Part shown: positions 54,138-63,670 of the stretch, piece by piece
Position numbering within the stretch: the first letter of the stretch is position 1
Layout of the letters: each line of letters opens with the position of its first letter
Position numbers and translations under genes: made by a program
The notes under the pieces: model-generated
The model's input: only the letters and a program-made list of their open reading frames with translations
Database searches by the model: none
Told to the model about the DNA's origin: nothing
Assembly (NCBI RefSeq): GCF_900094575.1
Contig: NZ_FMAE01000006.1
Location: forward strand, 1-64,000
Direction of reading: 5' to 3'
Source: Bradyrhizobium yuanmingense
GTDB taxonomy: Bacteria > Pseudomonadota > Alphaproteobacteria > Rhizobiales > Xanthobacteraceae
Length of the DNA: 64,000 nt

Positions 54138-54830
54138 TCAAGCGAGGATGCCGTGATCGATCCGATGCAACATCTCCTCAACCACGCGCGCTCCAGCCTC
54201 CGTCGCGAGGTATGCGAGCGGCGTCTCTCCGCCCAGCGCCTTCTTCGGCTTGCGCAGCCAGCGGTGCGCCTTTGCCGCATCGCCGAAGACATTTGCGGCG
54301 AGCCGGTCGACCCGCGCCAGCCGAACGGCCTTGTCGGTCTCCTCGACCGTCAGCGGCTCGCCGTCCGACAGCCGCCGCGCGAGCGTGCGCTTGGGCACGA
54401 CGAGCGCGTGGATTTCGTCATCGCTGTAATTGGCAAGGCGTTTAAGCGCAGCGGGCTCGATGCGAAACAATCTGTTGCCGTCGATCACGACGTCGAACAG
54501 CTCGGCCGAGGAGTGCGCTTCATCCGCGGTTCTGCCGAGCCCGAGCGACGGCGCATCGGTGATCGTCGAGAGCCCCGTGACCGCATCGAAATGCCCTCGC
54601 ACGACAACAGCGCCGGGTTGCGGTTGATAGGTCTGGTCCGGCTCAGCGGCGGAGAGGCGTTCAAGCCCTGCCGAAGGAGATTTACGAGACCCCCTCTTAT
54701 GGTCAGGCCGCTGAGTAAGGGCCGACGCTGCAATCGCCTTGATCTGCTTGCTAGTCTGGGAGCCGGGGGCGCGAACGCCCCGCGAAGAATCTCGAGCAAC
54801 GCCTTTGCCACTACGCTCGTTCTTACCCAT
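54138..54830 (-). CDS. Xre/MbcA/ParS-type antitoxin with DUF2384
   Basis: 230 residues from ATG 54830 (MGKNERSGKGVARDS), unusually long; the first ~65 residues are basic and low-complexity. The C-terminal half has VVPKRTLARRLSDGEPLTVE and DRLAANVFGDAAKAHRWLRK with ALGGETPLAYLATEAGARVV, the DUF2384 toxin-binding domain. It neutralises the RES toxin and represses its own promoter, next to palindromes at 54852-54885. GC and codon use are those of neighbours. Confidence 0.85.
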   Translation of the reverse strand: MGKNERSGKGVARDSSRGVRAPGSQTSKQIKAIAASALTQRPDHKRGSRKSPSAGLERLSAAEPDQTYQPQPGAVVVRGHFDAVTGLSTITDAPSLGLGRTADEAHSSAELFDVVIDGNRLFRIEPAALKRLANYSDDEIHALVVPKRTLARRLSDGEPLTVEETDKAVRLARVDRLAANVFGDAAKAHRWLRKPKKALGGETPLAYLATEAGARVVEEMLHRIDHGILA

Positions 54831-54851
54831 AGTTTCTGCCTCGGCAGCCTC

Positions 54852-54885
54852 TTGCCAAATGCCAAAATAATCTTGCCAATTGGCA
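54852..54885 (-). promoter_or_regulatory. Operator region of the RES/Xre module
   Basis: A perfect 12-bp palindrome TGCCAATTGGCA (54874-54885) and two further half sites TTGCCAA and TGCCAAA (54852-54866) lie just upstream of the antitoxin start. Autorepression by the antitoxin is likely. Confidence 0.6.
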
Positions 54886-55062
54886 TCTAAGCACATGCAG
54901 TGATGGATTCAAGCGTCGTCGCACTTGGGCTCAAACCGCAATCCGCGGGCGATCACCAAGTAGCGGTGAGCAATGCCCCGCCAACATTTTGGCTGGTCTA
55001 ACGATGCGTCGAAATTCAGCGGTCGGAGCAATGCTGCATCGCGCGCCAATCACTGCGATCGT

Positions 55063-55139
55063 TGGTACAGTTGGGTGGGCTCGAACCACCGACCTCCTGT
55101 TCCACAGACAGGCGCTCTAACCAACTGAGCTACAACTGC
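55063..55139 (-). tRNA. tRNA-His (anticodon GTG), lacks G-1
   Basis: The reverse complement is a 77-nt tRNA: D arm with AGCTCAGTTGGTTAGAGC, anticodon loop CTGTGGA (GTG), T arm GGTGGTTCGAGCCCACC, and encoded CCA. The acceptor GCAGTTG pairs with CAACTGT starting with a G-U. The base before the gene is not G and residue 73 is A, the known alphaproteobacterial pattern. Confidence 0.95.
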
Positions 55140-55310
55140 ATCCTTGCGAGCCGCGCCTTGGGCTGCCTGAAAAGGCTTGATGCCTGAGGGGGCTGGACGG
55201 GGCGGAAACTAGGTGCAACGGCCCGGTTTGGCAAGGCCGCAGAACCCGATATTTCCCCTCTTCAGCACGAGGAAAACCGGTCGATCGGTCGGGCGGGATC
55301 ACCTCTAGCC

Positions 55311-55471
55311 GGCGGGGAGAGGTCGGATTGCTTTGGTGCGCGAATGCGCGCCGGAGCGATCCGGGTGAGGGGCCGCGGCGGGCAGTGAGACCTGAGCCCC
55401 TCACCCGGCCCGCGCCGGACGATGCTTCGCATCGCCGGGGGCGGTCCGACCTCTCCCTTTGGGAGAGGTGG
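55311..55471. repeat. Variant of 'CTCCCCTTGTGGGAGA' repeat
   Basis: Arms GGCGGGGAGAGGTCGGATTG and GCGGTCCGACCTCTCCCTTT with inner GTGAGGGGC / GCCCCTCAC; symmetric but drifted. Confidence 0.6.
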
Positions 55472-55514
55472 ACGGAGTGCTGGGCGCGAGCCGGGCGAAC
55501 CCATTTCCAAAAGA

Positions 55515-55542
55515 AAAACCCGGGCCTTTCGGGCCCGGGTTT
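55515..55542 (-). terminator. Intrinsic terminator of the phasin gene
   Basis: Stem AAACCCGGGCC / GGGCCCGGGTTT with a short loop; T-rich on the minus-strand exit side. It lies 25 nt past the stop. Confidence 0.85.
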
Positions 55543-55566
55543 CGCATGTCACACCAAACTCACCGC

Positions 55567-56001
55567 TCAGGCGGCGGAAGGGTAGTACTTCGAGGCGCTG
55601 GCTTTGATCGGCTCGGCGGTCTCGTTGGCGACGCGCTGGGTGAGCTCGACCAGCTCCTTGGCCTGGGCCTGGTAGGTCTCGAGCTGCTTGCGGGCGTGGC
55701 CGGTCCACAGCTCCATCGCTTCGGTCGGCGACTTGGCGCCGAACAGCTGCTGGGCGAAGTCGAGCTGGGCGCTCGAATTGGCCTTCATGAACTCGACCAG
55801 CTTGGCGGTGTACTCGCTCGCGCCCTTGGAGGCCGAGGTGAACACGGCCTCGACGGTGCCGTTATGGGTCTCGGCGGCGTCCTTGAACTTGGCGTAGTTC
55901 TCGCGGGCCTGCGCCGCGCCCTTCTCGGCGAACGCACGCACCTGCTCGGGAACCTCGAACGGGATGATCGAGGCAGAAAACGGATCAGTCGCACCTGTCA
56001 T
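55567..56001 (-). CDS. Phasin family protein (PHB granule)
   Basis: 144 residues, mostly amphipathic helix: VPEQVRAFAEKGAAQARENY, AKFKDAAETHNGTVEAVFTS and AKSPTEAMELWTGHARKQLE. It should coat polyhydroxybutyrate granules. The short N-terminal domain (TDPFSASIIPFE) matches phasin_2-type sequences in Bradyrhizobium. The thiolase further downstream fits PHB metabolism. Confidence 0.9.
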   Translation of the reverse strand: MTGATDPFSASIIPFEVPEQVRAFAEKGAAQARENYAKFKDAAETHNGTVEAVFTSASKGASEYTAKLVEFMKANSSAQLDFAQQLFGAKSPTEAMELWTGHARKQLETYQAQAKELVELTQRVANETAEPIKASASKYYPSAA

Positions 56002-56711
56002 GTTGGTCCCTCACGCTAATTGAAAAAATGGAGTGAGCCTTTCTGGCGCGCCCGCCGGCCCCGACCATGGGCCCTGCGCATTGAGCGGGTACGAAGACTG
56101 GAAACGCGAAACAAAGGTGATGGCTCGCCCAGCGCCAGAATTATGGCTGCCTATCATGTCAACATTGTGCATCGCAACGCGGCAGAGGGGTGCGATGCGA
56201 AATTTAATCTCGGGGAGGATGAGGTTCCCAGGCGAGGGAACCGGGGGTTGAGGTAGTGGGATGCGCCCGGCAACACACGCGCTCTTACCCTCCCCTGCAG
56301 GGGGAGGGTCGGCTCGCAACGAGTCAGCGATGCAAGCCGGGGTGGGGTGATCTCTCCCCTCGGGGACTGCCTGCGTGGAGAGACTGTCACCCCACCTCGG
56401 TTCGCTCTCCGCTTCGCTGCGTGCGAACCGATCCAAGGGCGAGCTACGCTCGTCCCGGACCCTCCAGGGGAGGATGGGCACCTGAGATGCCGCGCGGGTG
56501 CGTCTCTTCGCAAGCGCCCACGCCTTGAATCCCTTGGATGCAACGTCGGCTCGGCTTGCGGGGTTGGCGGGATTAAGGTTATCGCCGCTCGGGGGACGCT
56601 TGCGGGCGTTGGGCCGTGGACCTGGTCGCGCCTTCCGGCGATACTAACCCTTTCTTAAGGCTGTCATTCCCGGCAGCCGCCACTCGTGAAGCGTGAGATG
56701 CAGCCGGCCTG
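56002..56711. other. Intergenic region before the large kinase gene
   Basis: About 700 nt. It contains a drifted 'CTCCCCTTGTGGGAGA'-like repeat (56284-56480) and the likely phasin promoter. No gene has protein character. Confidence 0.35.
56284..56480. repeat. Drifted relative of the 'CTCCCC...GGGGAG' repeat
   Basis: Arms CCCTCCCCTGCAGGGGGAGG and CCTCCAGGGGAGG with inner GGGGTGGGGTGA / TCACCCCACC. Confidence 0.5.
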
Positions 56712-59700
56712 ATGACGCGTTCGGATTTCCAGTTGCGAGGGGTGGGCGATCCGCGGCTGGCCGTGCATGCGACCTCTGCCCTGCCGGCCTGGCTATGGTC
56801 GACCGACGGCGCGCGCGTGCTGTGGGCCAATCCGGTCGGCGCAAAACTGTTCGGCGCGGCCAACAGCGCCGGCCTTGCGGACAAGGTGTTCGGCCCCGCC
56901 GACAGCCATCGCCGCCAAATCGTCAGGCTCGCCCCCCAGCTGCCGGCGAACGGCGCAATGCGGCTGCAGCGGCTGCGCGGCTTCGGCGCCCGGTTAGGGG
57001 CGCTGATGACCTGTGCTTGCGCGCGGCTCGACTTTGCCGATGGCGGCCATGCCGTGCTGGTCATCGCGATGGACCCGACGCTGCGCACCATGCCGCTGGT
57101 CGAGCGGCTGCATCGGCTGGTGGCCGGCGCGAAGGTGCCGATGGCGGCGTTCGCGCCCGACGGGCTGTTCGTCGGCGCGAGCGAGGCCGCGCGCCCCCTG
57201 CTCGGCTTCCGCGATCTGCTCGAGGCCGGGCTCGACCGCGCCCGCAGCGATGCGCTGGCAACCGGCCGCGCCGCGGCACCGATCGGCATCGGCCAGATGG
57301 TGCTGCAGCGGGTCGGCAGCGGCGCCGATATCGGCCTGGTCGCGCTGATCGAGCCGGCCGCCTCCACGGCGGCGCACGAGGCCGCGCCCGACGTCACGCC
57401 CGCGCAGCCTCCGGCCGCGGTGCCGGAGGACGCACAGCCTGCGCCAGACGAGGCACCGTCTGCGATTGCGCTGTTCGACGCATTCACTGAGCCGGCCGAA
57501 CCGCCCGCCGAGACGATTGCGCCGACGCCGGAGCCGGTCGTCCCCGCGGCGGCCAAAACTCCGGTTGAAAACCAGCCGCAAGCCATTGTGTCGCCGCAGC
57601 CCGCGCCGATCAATGCGGGCATGGTCGAGCCGACTTCGGGCCAGGACTCTTCTAGCCACCAAGAGCCGCCCGCACCGCGTCAGCATCCGCTGCGCTTCCT
57701 CTGGCAGATGGATGAAGAGGGCCGCTTTGTGCTCGGCTCCGATGAATTCATCCGCCTGATGGGCACGCATACGGCCGCCGGCTTCGGCCGCCCCTGGCGC
57801 GAGATCGCCGAGGAATTCTCGCTCGATCCCGAGGGGCGCGTGGCGAAGGCGCTCGAAAGCAAGGATACCTGGGCCGGCATCACAGTGAACTGGCCGGCCG
57901 ACGGCGGCGAGCACATTCCGGTCGAGCTCGCGGGCCTGCCGGTCTACGACCGCAACCGTGAATTCGCCGGCTTCCGCGGCTTCGGCGTCTGCCGCGATCT
58001 CGACGCGCTCAACCGGCTCGAGGCGCTCAGGCGCTTCGAGCTGCTGGTCGAGCCGCCGGCACAGGATCGCTCCACTGAGGCCGTCGCGTTCGATGCGGAG
58101 CCCGAGCCTGAAGCGGCGGCGGAAGCTGAGGCGGAGGGCGAAGCAGAGGCACCGCCGATCGCGCCATCCGAGCCTGAGCCGCAAGCCGAGCCCGAACCGC
58201 AAGCCGAACCCGACCTGCCAGAGCCCACAAGCGAGACGACTTCACACCCAACCGAACTGGACACGCCCGTGGAAACGCCTCCCAATGTCGTGCCGTTCCG
58301 CGTCGCCGGCGATACGCGGCCTCCGACGCTGACGCCGGTCGAGAACAGCGCGTTCAACGAGCTCGCGCGGCAATTGTCCGAGCGGCTTGAACGCGAGCGC
58401 GAGACCATCACGACCGACGCGGCCGGACCAGTGGCGGAGATCAGCGCCGAAGCACCGGAGCCGGAGCCGCCGCAGGCCGCAGCCGAATGGCTGACCGAGC
58501 CCGCACCGCCGCCGCGCGGGATGAGCGCGCGCGACCGCACGCTGCTCGACCTGTTGCCGACGGGCATCCTAATCTACCGGCTCGACCGCCTGCTCTACGC
58601 CAATCCCGCCTTCCTCGCGCGCATCGGCTATGACAGCCTGAGCGCGCTGGAGCATGCCGGCGGGCTGGATGCGCTCTATGTCGAGCCGGGCGTGTCGGCG
58701 GCCAGCAGCACCACGCAAGGCGGCACGCCTGTGACGATCAGCGCGACAATCGCGAACGGCGAAACGCCGCCGCCCGCGACGGAAGCGCATCTGCACACGA
58801 TCGAGTGGGACGGCGACAGCGCGCATGCGCTGATCTGCGCGCTGCCGCAGGCGGCGCCGATCGCGGCGGCTGCCGTCGCAGAGACCGTGGTGGCCGCAGA
58901 GCCTGACGCCGCGGACGCGGAGCCCGCGGCCGGCGATGCCGATGCCGAGGATCTCGCCGCCATCCTCGACACCACGGCCGAGGGCATCGTGATGTTCGAC
59001 GCCGAAGGCAACATCCACGCCTGTAACCGCAGCGCGGAGGCGCTGTTCGGCTATGACGGCGAGGCGCTGCTGCAGCAGAATTTGCTGACGCTGTTCGCCC
59101 CCGAGAGCCAGCAGATCGTCGCGGATTATCTGGAAAGCCTGAAGAGCCAGGACATCTCCAGCCTGCTCGATCACGGCCGCGAGGTGCTGGGCCGCGAGAA
59201 GAAGGGCGGCGTCATTCCGCTTGCGATGATCATAGGGCGCACCCGCCCCGACGGGCCGAACTTCTTCGCCGTGTTCCGCGATCTCTCGCACGCCAAGAAG
59301 GGCGAGAGCGAATTGACGAAGGCCCGCCGCCTCGTCGACGGCGCAGCCAACGCCAAGGCCGACATGCTGGCGCGGATCAGCCACGAGATCCGCACGCCGC
59401 TCAACGCCATCATCGGCTTTGCCGAGGTGATGATCTCCGAGCGCTTCGGCGCGCTCGGCAACGAGCGCTACGGCGAATACATGAAGGACATCCGCGCTTC
59501 CGGCGAGCGCGTCATCGCCATCATCGACGACCTCCTGGAGCTGTCGCGGATCGAGACCGGCAAGCTCGACCTGAATTTCGCGAACTTGAACCTGAACGAT
59601 TTGGTCGAGGCCTGCGTGACGGTGATGCAGCCGCAGGCCAACCGCGAGCGCATCATCATCCGCACCTCGCTCGCCCATGCGCTGCCGCAGGTGAGCGTCG

Positions 59701-60041
59701 ATGCGCGCGCGATGCGGCAGATCACCATGAACCTGATCTCGAACTCGATCCGGCTCGCCAGCGCCGGCGGCCAGGTCATCGTCTCGACCGCGCTGACCGA
59801 TCGCGGCGAGATCGCGCTTCGCATCCGCGACACCGGCCATGGCCTTTCCGAGCGCGAAGTCGCCGCCGCGATGGAGCCGTTCCGCACGCCGCCGCCGGGC
59901 GATGCCGCCGACAGCTCGGCGCTGAGCCTGTCGCTGACCAAAGCGCTCGTCGAAGCCAACCGCGCCCGGTTCAACATCAAGAGCGCCGGCCACGGCACGC
60001 TGATCGAGGTGGTGCTCGCGCCCGCGCTGGCGGGGGCGTAG
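56712..60041 (+). CDS. Large PAS-type histidine kinase with acidic linker (PdhS/DivJ-like core)
   Basis: 1109 residues. The N-terminal 250 residues hold PAS-like text; a low-complexity, Pro/Glu/Ala-rich linker spans about 440-620; two PAS-like regions follow at about 620-860 (DLLPTGILIYRLDRLLYANP; TAEGIVMFDAEGNIHACNRS). HisKA has phospho-acceptor His891 (RISHEIRTPLNAIIGFAEVM), then HATPase_c (MNLISNSIRLASAGGQVIVS; IRDTGHGLSEREVA). The kinase core resembles PdhS/DivJ/PleC, which set CtrA control of the cell cycle; this link is inferred. The kinase is cytosolic. Confidence 0.9.
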   Translation: MTRSDFQLRGVGDPRLAVHATSALPAWLWSTDGARVLWANPVGAKLFGAANSAGLADKVFGPADSHRRQIVRLAPQLPANGAMRLQRLRGFGARLGALMTCACARLDFADGGHAVLVIAMDPTLRTMPLVERLHRLVAGAKVPMAAFAPDGLFVGASEAARPLLGFRDLLEAGLDRARSDALATGRAAAPIGIGQMVLQRVGSGADIGLVALIEPAASTAAHEAAPDVTPAQPPAAVPEDAQPAPDEAPSAIALFDAFTEPAEPPAETIAPTPEPVVPAAAKTPVENQPQAIVSPQPAPINAGMVEPTSGQDSSSHQEPPAPRQHPLRFLWQMDEEGRFVLGSDEFIRLMGTHTAAGFGRPWREIAEEFSLDPEGRVAKALESKDTWAGITVNWPADGGEHIPVELAGLPVYDRNREFAGFRGFGVCRDLDALNRLEALRRFELLVEPPAQDRSTEAVAFDAEPEPEAAAEAEAEGEAEAPPIAPSEPEPQAEPEPQAEPDLPEPTSETTSHPTELDTPVETPPNVVPFRVAGDTRPPTLTPVENSAFNELARQLSERLERERETITTDAAGPVAEISAEAPEPEPPQAAAEWLTEPAPPPRGMSARDRTLLDLLPTGILIYRLDRLLYANPAFLARIGYDSLSALEHAGGLDALYVEPGVSAASSTTQGGTPVTISATIANGETPPPATEAHLHTIEWDGDSAHALICALPQAAPIAAAAVAETVVAAEPDAADAEPAAGDADAEDLAAILDTTAEGIVMFDAEGNIHACNRSAEALFGYDGEALLQQNLLTLFAPESQQIVADYLESLKSQDISSLLDHGREVLGREKKGGVIPLAMIIGRTRPDGPNFFAVFRDLSHAKKGESELTKARRLVDGAANAKADMLARISHEIRTPLNAIIGFAEVMISERFGALGNERYGEYMKDIRASGERVIAIIDDLLELSRIETGKLDLNFANLNLNDLVEACVTVMQPQANRERIIIRTSLAHALPQVSVDARAMRQITMNLISNSIRLASAGGQVIVSTALTDRGEIALRIRDTGHGLSEREVAAAMEPFRTPPPGDAADSSALSLSLTKALVEANRARFNIKSAGHGTLIEVVLAPALAGA

Positions 60042-60060
60042 GGCGCGGCACGCTCAAGTC

Positions 60061-60166
60061 GTCATTCCGGGGCGCGCCTCTTGGCGCGAGCCCGGAATCC
60101 ATCGATCCGCATCAATGGTGGTGCAATGGATTCCGGGCTCGTCGCTTCGCGACGCCCCGGAACGAC
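60061..60166. repeat. Palindromic repeat, 'GTCATTCCGGGGCG' type
   Basis: Same family as 22133-22236, between convergent kinase and chemoreceptor genes; probably ends both transcripts. Confidence 0.8.
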
Positions 60167-60175
60167 GGCGGGGGC

Positions 60176-62149
60176 TCACGCCGCCCGCACCGTCTCCAGG
60201 AACCTGCTCACCTCGATCTTCAGCCGGCTGCTGTCGTTCGACAGCGATTGCGCCGCGGACAGCACCTGCGAGGAGGCAGATCCCGTCTCGGTCGCGCCCT
60301 GGCGCACGCTGGAGATGTTGGCGCTGACCTGCGTGGTGCCGGCGGCGGCGCTTTGGACGTTGCGCGAGATCTCGCTGGTCGCGGCGCCCTGCTCTTCCAC
60401 CGCGGCCGCGATGGTGGAGGAGATTTCGGACAGGCGCTCGATGGTGCCGCCGATGGTCTTGATCGCACCGACGGAATCCTGCGTCGCGACCTGGATGCTC
60501 GAGATCTGCTGACCGATGTCGCCGGTCGCCTTCGCGGTCTGCTCGGCCAGCGCCTTCACTTCCGAGGCCACCACGGCAAAGCCGCGTCCGGCTTCGCCCG
60601 CACGCGCGGCCTCGATGGTGGCGTTCAGCGCGAGCAGATTGGTCTGGCCGGCGATGGCGTTGATGAGCTCGACCACGTCGCCGATGCGCGCGGCCGCCTT
60701 GGACAATTCGCTGACGCGGTCATTGGTCTGCCCGGCCTGGGTGACGGCCTCGCCCGCCATGCGCGCGGAGGCCTGCACCTGGCGGCTGATCTCGTTCACG
60801 GAGGCGGTCAGCTCCTCGGCGGCGGACGCCACCGACTGCACGTTGGTCGCCGCTTCCTCGGACGCCGCCTCGACCAACGTGGCAAGCTCGGTCGAGCGGC
60901 TGGCGGTCGTGGTCAGCGACGTCGCCGACGCCTCGAGCTCGTTGGCCGCCGACGACACGGTCTCGACGATCTCGCCGATCGCGCCTTCGAAATCGTCGGC
61001 CATCCTGATCATGTCCGCGCGGCGGCGCTCGGCGGCGAGCTTGTCCTGCCTGATCTTCTCTTCGGCCTCCTCCTGCGCCTTCCGCTCGGCGTTGATCTTG
61101 AACGTCTCGACGGCTTGCGCGATCTCGCCGATCTCGTCGGGCCGGCCGAGGCCGGGAAGAACGATGGCGAAATTGCCGTTGGCGAGCTCGATCATCGCCG
61201 CGCGCATCGCGGTCAAAGGCCTCGAGACCGAACGTCCGATGAAGATGCCGAGGCCGAGCACGCTCGTCGCAATCAGCGCGATCGCCACTGCAATCCAGAA
61301 CTGGATGCTGGTGCGCTCGGCCTCGTTGAGACGGTCGGCATCGGCACGGATGCGGTCGACCGATGTCGAGACCTGCTCGATCACGGGCTCGACCGACGCG
61401 AAGGCCTCGGACATCGCCTTCGATTCGGCCGCCAGCTTCAGCGCGGTCTCCATCCAGGCGGAGAAGTCGCGCTGATAGTCGGCGAGCTTCTGGCGCAGCT
61501 CGGCCTTGGCGCCGTCGGCAATGGCTGCCGCGTCGAGGCCGGCGGCAAATTCGGACGCGCGCTTCTTCATCTCCTCGCCATATCTGGCGTTCCGACGCAG
61601 CATGAAATCCTTCTCATGCCGGCGCATCATCAGCATGATCACCTTGAGCTCGGAATTCTGGAACTGGTCGACCTGGCTCTCGATACCGTGGACGGAAGCG
61701 CGCAGGCGGCCTTCGAGCCCGGACTTCTCGTCGAGGCCGAGCCGCTGCCGTTCCTCGACCACCGCGGCGAAGCGGGCCTGATAGGTCTTCAGCGACGCAT
61801 TCATCGCGTCGATCTTGTGCGCCAGCTCGGGCTGGCCGAGCGCTGCGATCTTGCCGCGGAGCGTCTCGATGTCGAGCGCCACCTGCCGGCTGATCTCGAC
61901 CTGTCGCTGCGCCCTGGCCGGATCGCTGCGCAGCAGAAAATCCTTCTCGGCGCGGCGCGCCTCGAGCAGCTCGACCGCGATCCTGTTGTTCAGCTCGAAC
62001 ACGGTGCGCGCATCCTCGGCCGCGTCGCGATAGACGCCCATCCTCCGCTCGCCGTAGAGGTGAATGCCGCCGATCAGGACGACGCCGATGACGCCAATGA
62101 CGCCGATCGCGGTGATCTTGTGAGTGAGTCGCAGGGAGAGGAGCCGCAT
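60176..62149 (-). CDS. Methyl-accepting chemotaxis protein with HBM sensor
   Basis: 657 residues. TM1 is at about 11-29 and TM2 near 285-305, bounding a helical bimodular-like periplasmic sensor (RRAEKDFLLRSDPARAQRQV; MMRRHEKDFMLRRNARYGEE). HAMP follows, then the signalling hairpin with the conserved tip INAIAGQTNLLALNATIEAA and RAGEAGRGFAVVASEVKALA. No NWETF CheB/R tail is seen. It should steer motility toward organic acids or similar. Clear ATG at 62149 (MRLLSLRLTHKITAIG). Confidence 0.92.
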   Translation of the reverse strand: MRLLSLRLTHKITAIGVIGVIGVVLIGGIHLYGERRMGVYRDAAEDARTVFELNNRIAVELLEARRAEKDFLLRSDPARAQRQVEISRQVALDIETLRGKIAALGQPELAHKIDAMNASLKTYQARFAAVVEERQRLGLDEKSGLEGRLRASVHGIESQVDQFQNSELKVIMLMMRRHEKDFMLRRNARYGEEMKKRASEFAAGLDAAAIADGAKAELRQKLADYQRDFSAWMETALKLAAESKAMSEAFASVEPVIEQVSTSVDRIRADADRLNEAERTSIQFWIAVAIALIATSVLGLGIFIGRSVSRPLTAMRAAMIELANGNFAIVLPGLGRPDEIGEIAQAVETFKINAERKAQEEAEEKIRQDKLAAERRRADMIRMADDFEGAIGEIVETVSSAANELEASATSLTTTASRSTELATLVEAASEEAATNVQSVASAAEELTASVNEISRQVQASARMAGEAVTQAGQTNDRVSELSKAAARIGDVVELINAIAGQTNLLALNATIEAARAGEAGRGFAVVASEVKALAEQTAKATGDIGQQISSIQVATQDSVGAIKTIGGTIERLSEISSTIAAAVEEQGAATSEISRNVQSAAAGTTQVSANISSVRQGATETGSASSQVLSAAQSLSNDSSRLKIEVSRFLETVRAA

Positions 62150-62299
62150 CGTGAACCAAGCTGGTGGTGAGCGATGCCATTGATGAAGCGATATTCGGTG
62201 AAAGCTTCCGTTAATTTGCGGGCACGTATTAATACGTGTATTTCACTACAATGCTCGCCGTTGTGCACGGTGACGTGCACAGGCACAGTTCCAAAAAAG

Positions 62300-62328
62300 A
62301 AGCACGGCGCTTCACCAGCGCCGTGCTT
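62300..62328 (-). terminator. Intrinsic terminator of the thiolase gene
   Basis: Stem AAGCACGGCGC / GCGCCGTGCTT with a 7-nt loop; on the minus strand it is followed by TTTTTT. It lies 25 nt beyond the stop codon. Confidence 0.85.
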
Positions 62329-62353
62329 CCTTGTCTGCGCGAGACTTGGGCCT

Positions 62354-63526
62354 TTAGTGATAGATCTCGAACAGGCCGGCGCCGCCCTGGCCGCCGCCGA
62401 TGCACATCGTCACCACGCCCCACTTGGCCTTGCGGCGGGCGCCTTCCTGCAAGAGGTGGCCGGTGAGACGGGCGCCGGTCATGCCGAAGGGATGGCCGAT
62501 CGCGATCGAGCCGCCGTTGACGTTGTACTTGGCGGGATCGATGCCGAGCTGGTCGCGGCAATACAGGCACTGGCTGGCGAAGGCCTCGTTGAGCTCCCAC
62601 AGATCGATGTCGTCGATCTTGAGGCCGGTGCGCTTGAGCAGCTTCGGAATCGCGAACACCGGGCCGATGCCCATCTCGTCCGGCTCGCAGCCGGCGGTAG
62701 CCCAGGCGACGAAGCGGCCGAGCGGCTTGAGGCCGCGCTTCTCGGCGTCCTTGGCTTCCATCAGCACCACGGCGGCGGCGCCGTCGGAGAGCTGGCTGGC
62801 ATTGCCGGCGGTGACGAACTTGCCCGGGCCCTTCACCGGCTCGAGCTTTGCCAATCCTTCCATCGTCGTTTCGGGGCGATTGCATTCGTCGCGATCGACG
62901 GTGTAGTCCACGATCGACTCGGCCTTGGTCTGCTTGTCGACGACCTTCATCTTGGTCTTCATCGGGACGATCTCGTCCTTGAACTTGTTCGCCTGCTGGG
63001 CCGCGGCCATGCGGCGCTGCGATTCCAGCGAGAACTCGTCCTGATATTCACGGCTGAGCTTGTAGCGCTCGGCGACGATGTCGGCGGTGTCGATCATCGC
63101 CATGAAGATGTCGGGGGCGACCTTGAGCAGTTCCGGATCGACCGATTCCTTCGGCGTGCCGCCGCCGGGAATCGAGATGCTCTCGACGCCGCCGGCGACG
63201 ATGCAATCGGCGCCGTCGGAGCGGATCGAATTGGCGGCCATCGCGATGGTCTGCAGGCCCGACGAGCAGAAGCGGTTCACCGACACGCCGGCGGTGGTCT
63301 TCGGCAGGCCCGCGAGCAGCGCAGCCTGGCGGCCGATGTTCGGCGCGCCATGGGCGCAATTGCCGAGATAGCAGTCCTCGACATAGTCCTTCTCGACGCC
63401 GGCGCGGTCCACCGCGTGATGAATGGCGTGGGCCGCGAGCGACATCGGCGGCGTGATGTTGAACCCGCCGCGGCCGGATTTCGCCAGGCCCGTGCGCGCA
63501 TAGGAAACGATGACGGCTTCACGCAT
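62354..63526 (-). CDS. Acetyl-CoA acetyltransferase (thiolase)
   Basis: 390 residues from ATG 63526 (GGGAGA ribosome site). Nucleophile Cys87 in VNRFCSSGLQTIAM, catalytic His in GGSIAIGHPFGMTGARL, and second Cys in VTMCIGGGQGGAGLFE. The overall order fits degradative and biosynthetic thiolases; chain length preference is unknown. It splits or makes acetoacetyl-CoA-type thioesters for beta-oxidation or PHB. It is alone on its transcript. Confidence 0.92.
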   Translation of the reverse strand: MREAVIVSYARTGLAKSGRGGFNITPPMSLAAHAIHHAVDRAGVEKDYVEDCYLGNCAHGAPNIGRQAALLAGLPKTTAGVSVNRFCSSGLQTIAMAANSIRSDGADCIVAGGVESISIPGGGTPKESVDPELLKVAPDIFMAMIDTADIVAERYKLSREYQDEFSLESQRRMAAAQQANKFKDEIVPMKTKMKVVDKQTKAESIVDYTVDRDECNRPETTMEGLAKLEPVKGPGKFVTAGNASQLSDGAAAVVLMEAKDAEKRGLKPLGRFVAWATAGCEPDEMGIGPVFAIPKLLKRTGLKIDDIDLWELNEAFASQCLYCRDQLGIDPAKYNVNGGSIAIGHPFGMTGARLTGHLLQEGARRKAKWGVVTMCIGGGQGGAGLFEIYH

Positions 63527-63670
63527 TGTTTTCTCCCTTGTCGAACGATTTGGAACGGAGCGTCCTGACGCCATTGGTACACAAAGATTGGGGGTGGGGA
63601 AAATGAAAACGCCGCCTCCGGCGATGGAGACGGCGTTGTTCCGCGTGTCGGAATATATGATATGATGATC

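Larger units (their letters stand above)
55140..55566. other. Intergenic region between tRNA-His and phasin gene
   Basis: It holds a 'CTCCCCTTGTGGGAGA' family variant (55311-55471) and the phasin terminator (55515-55542). No gene is evident. Confidence 0.4.
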
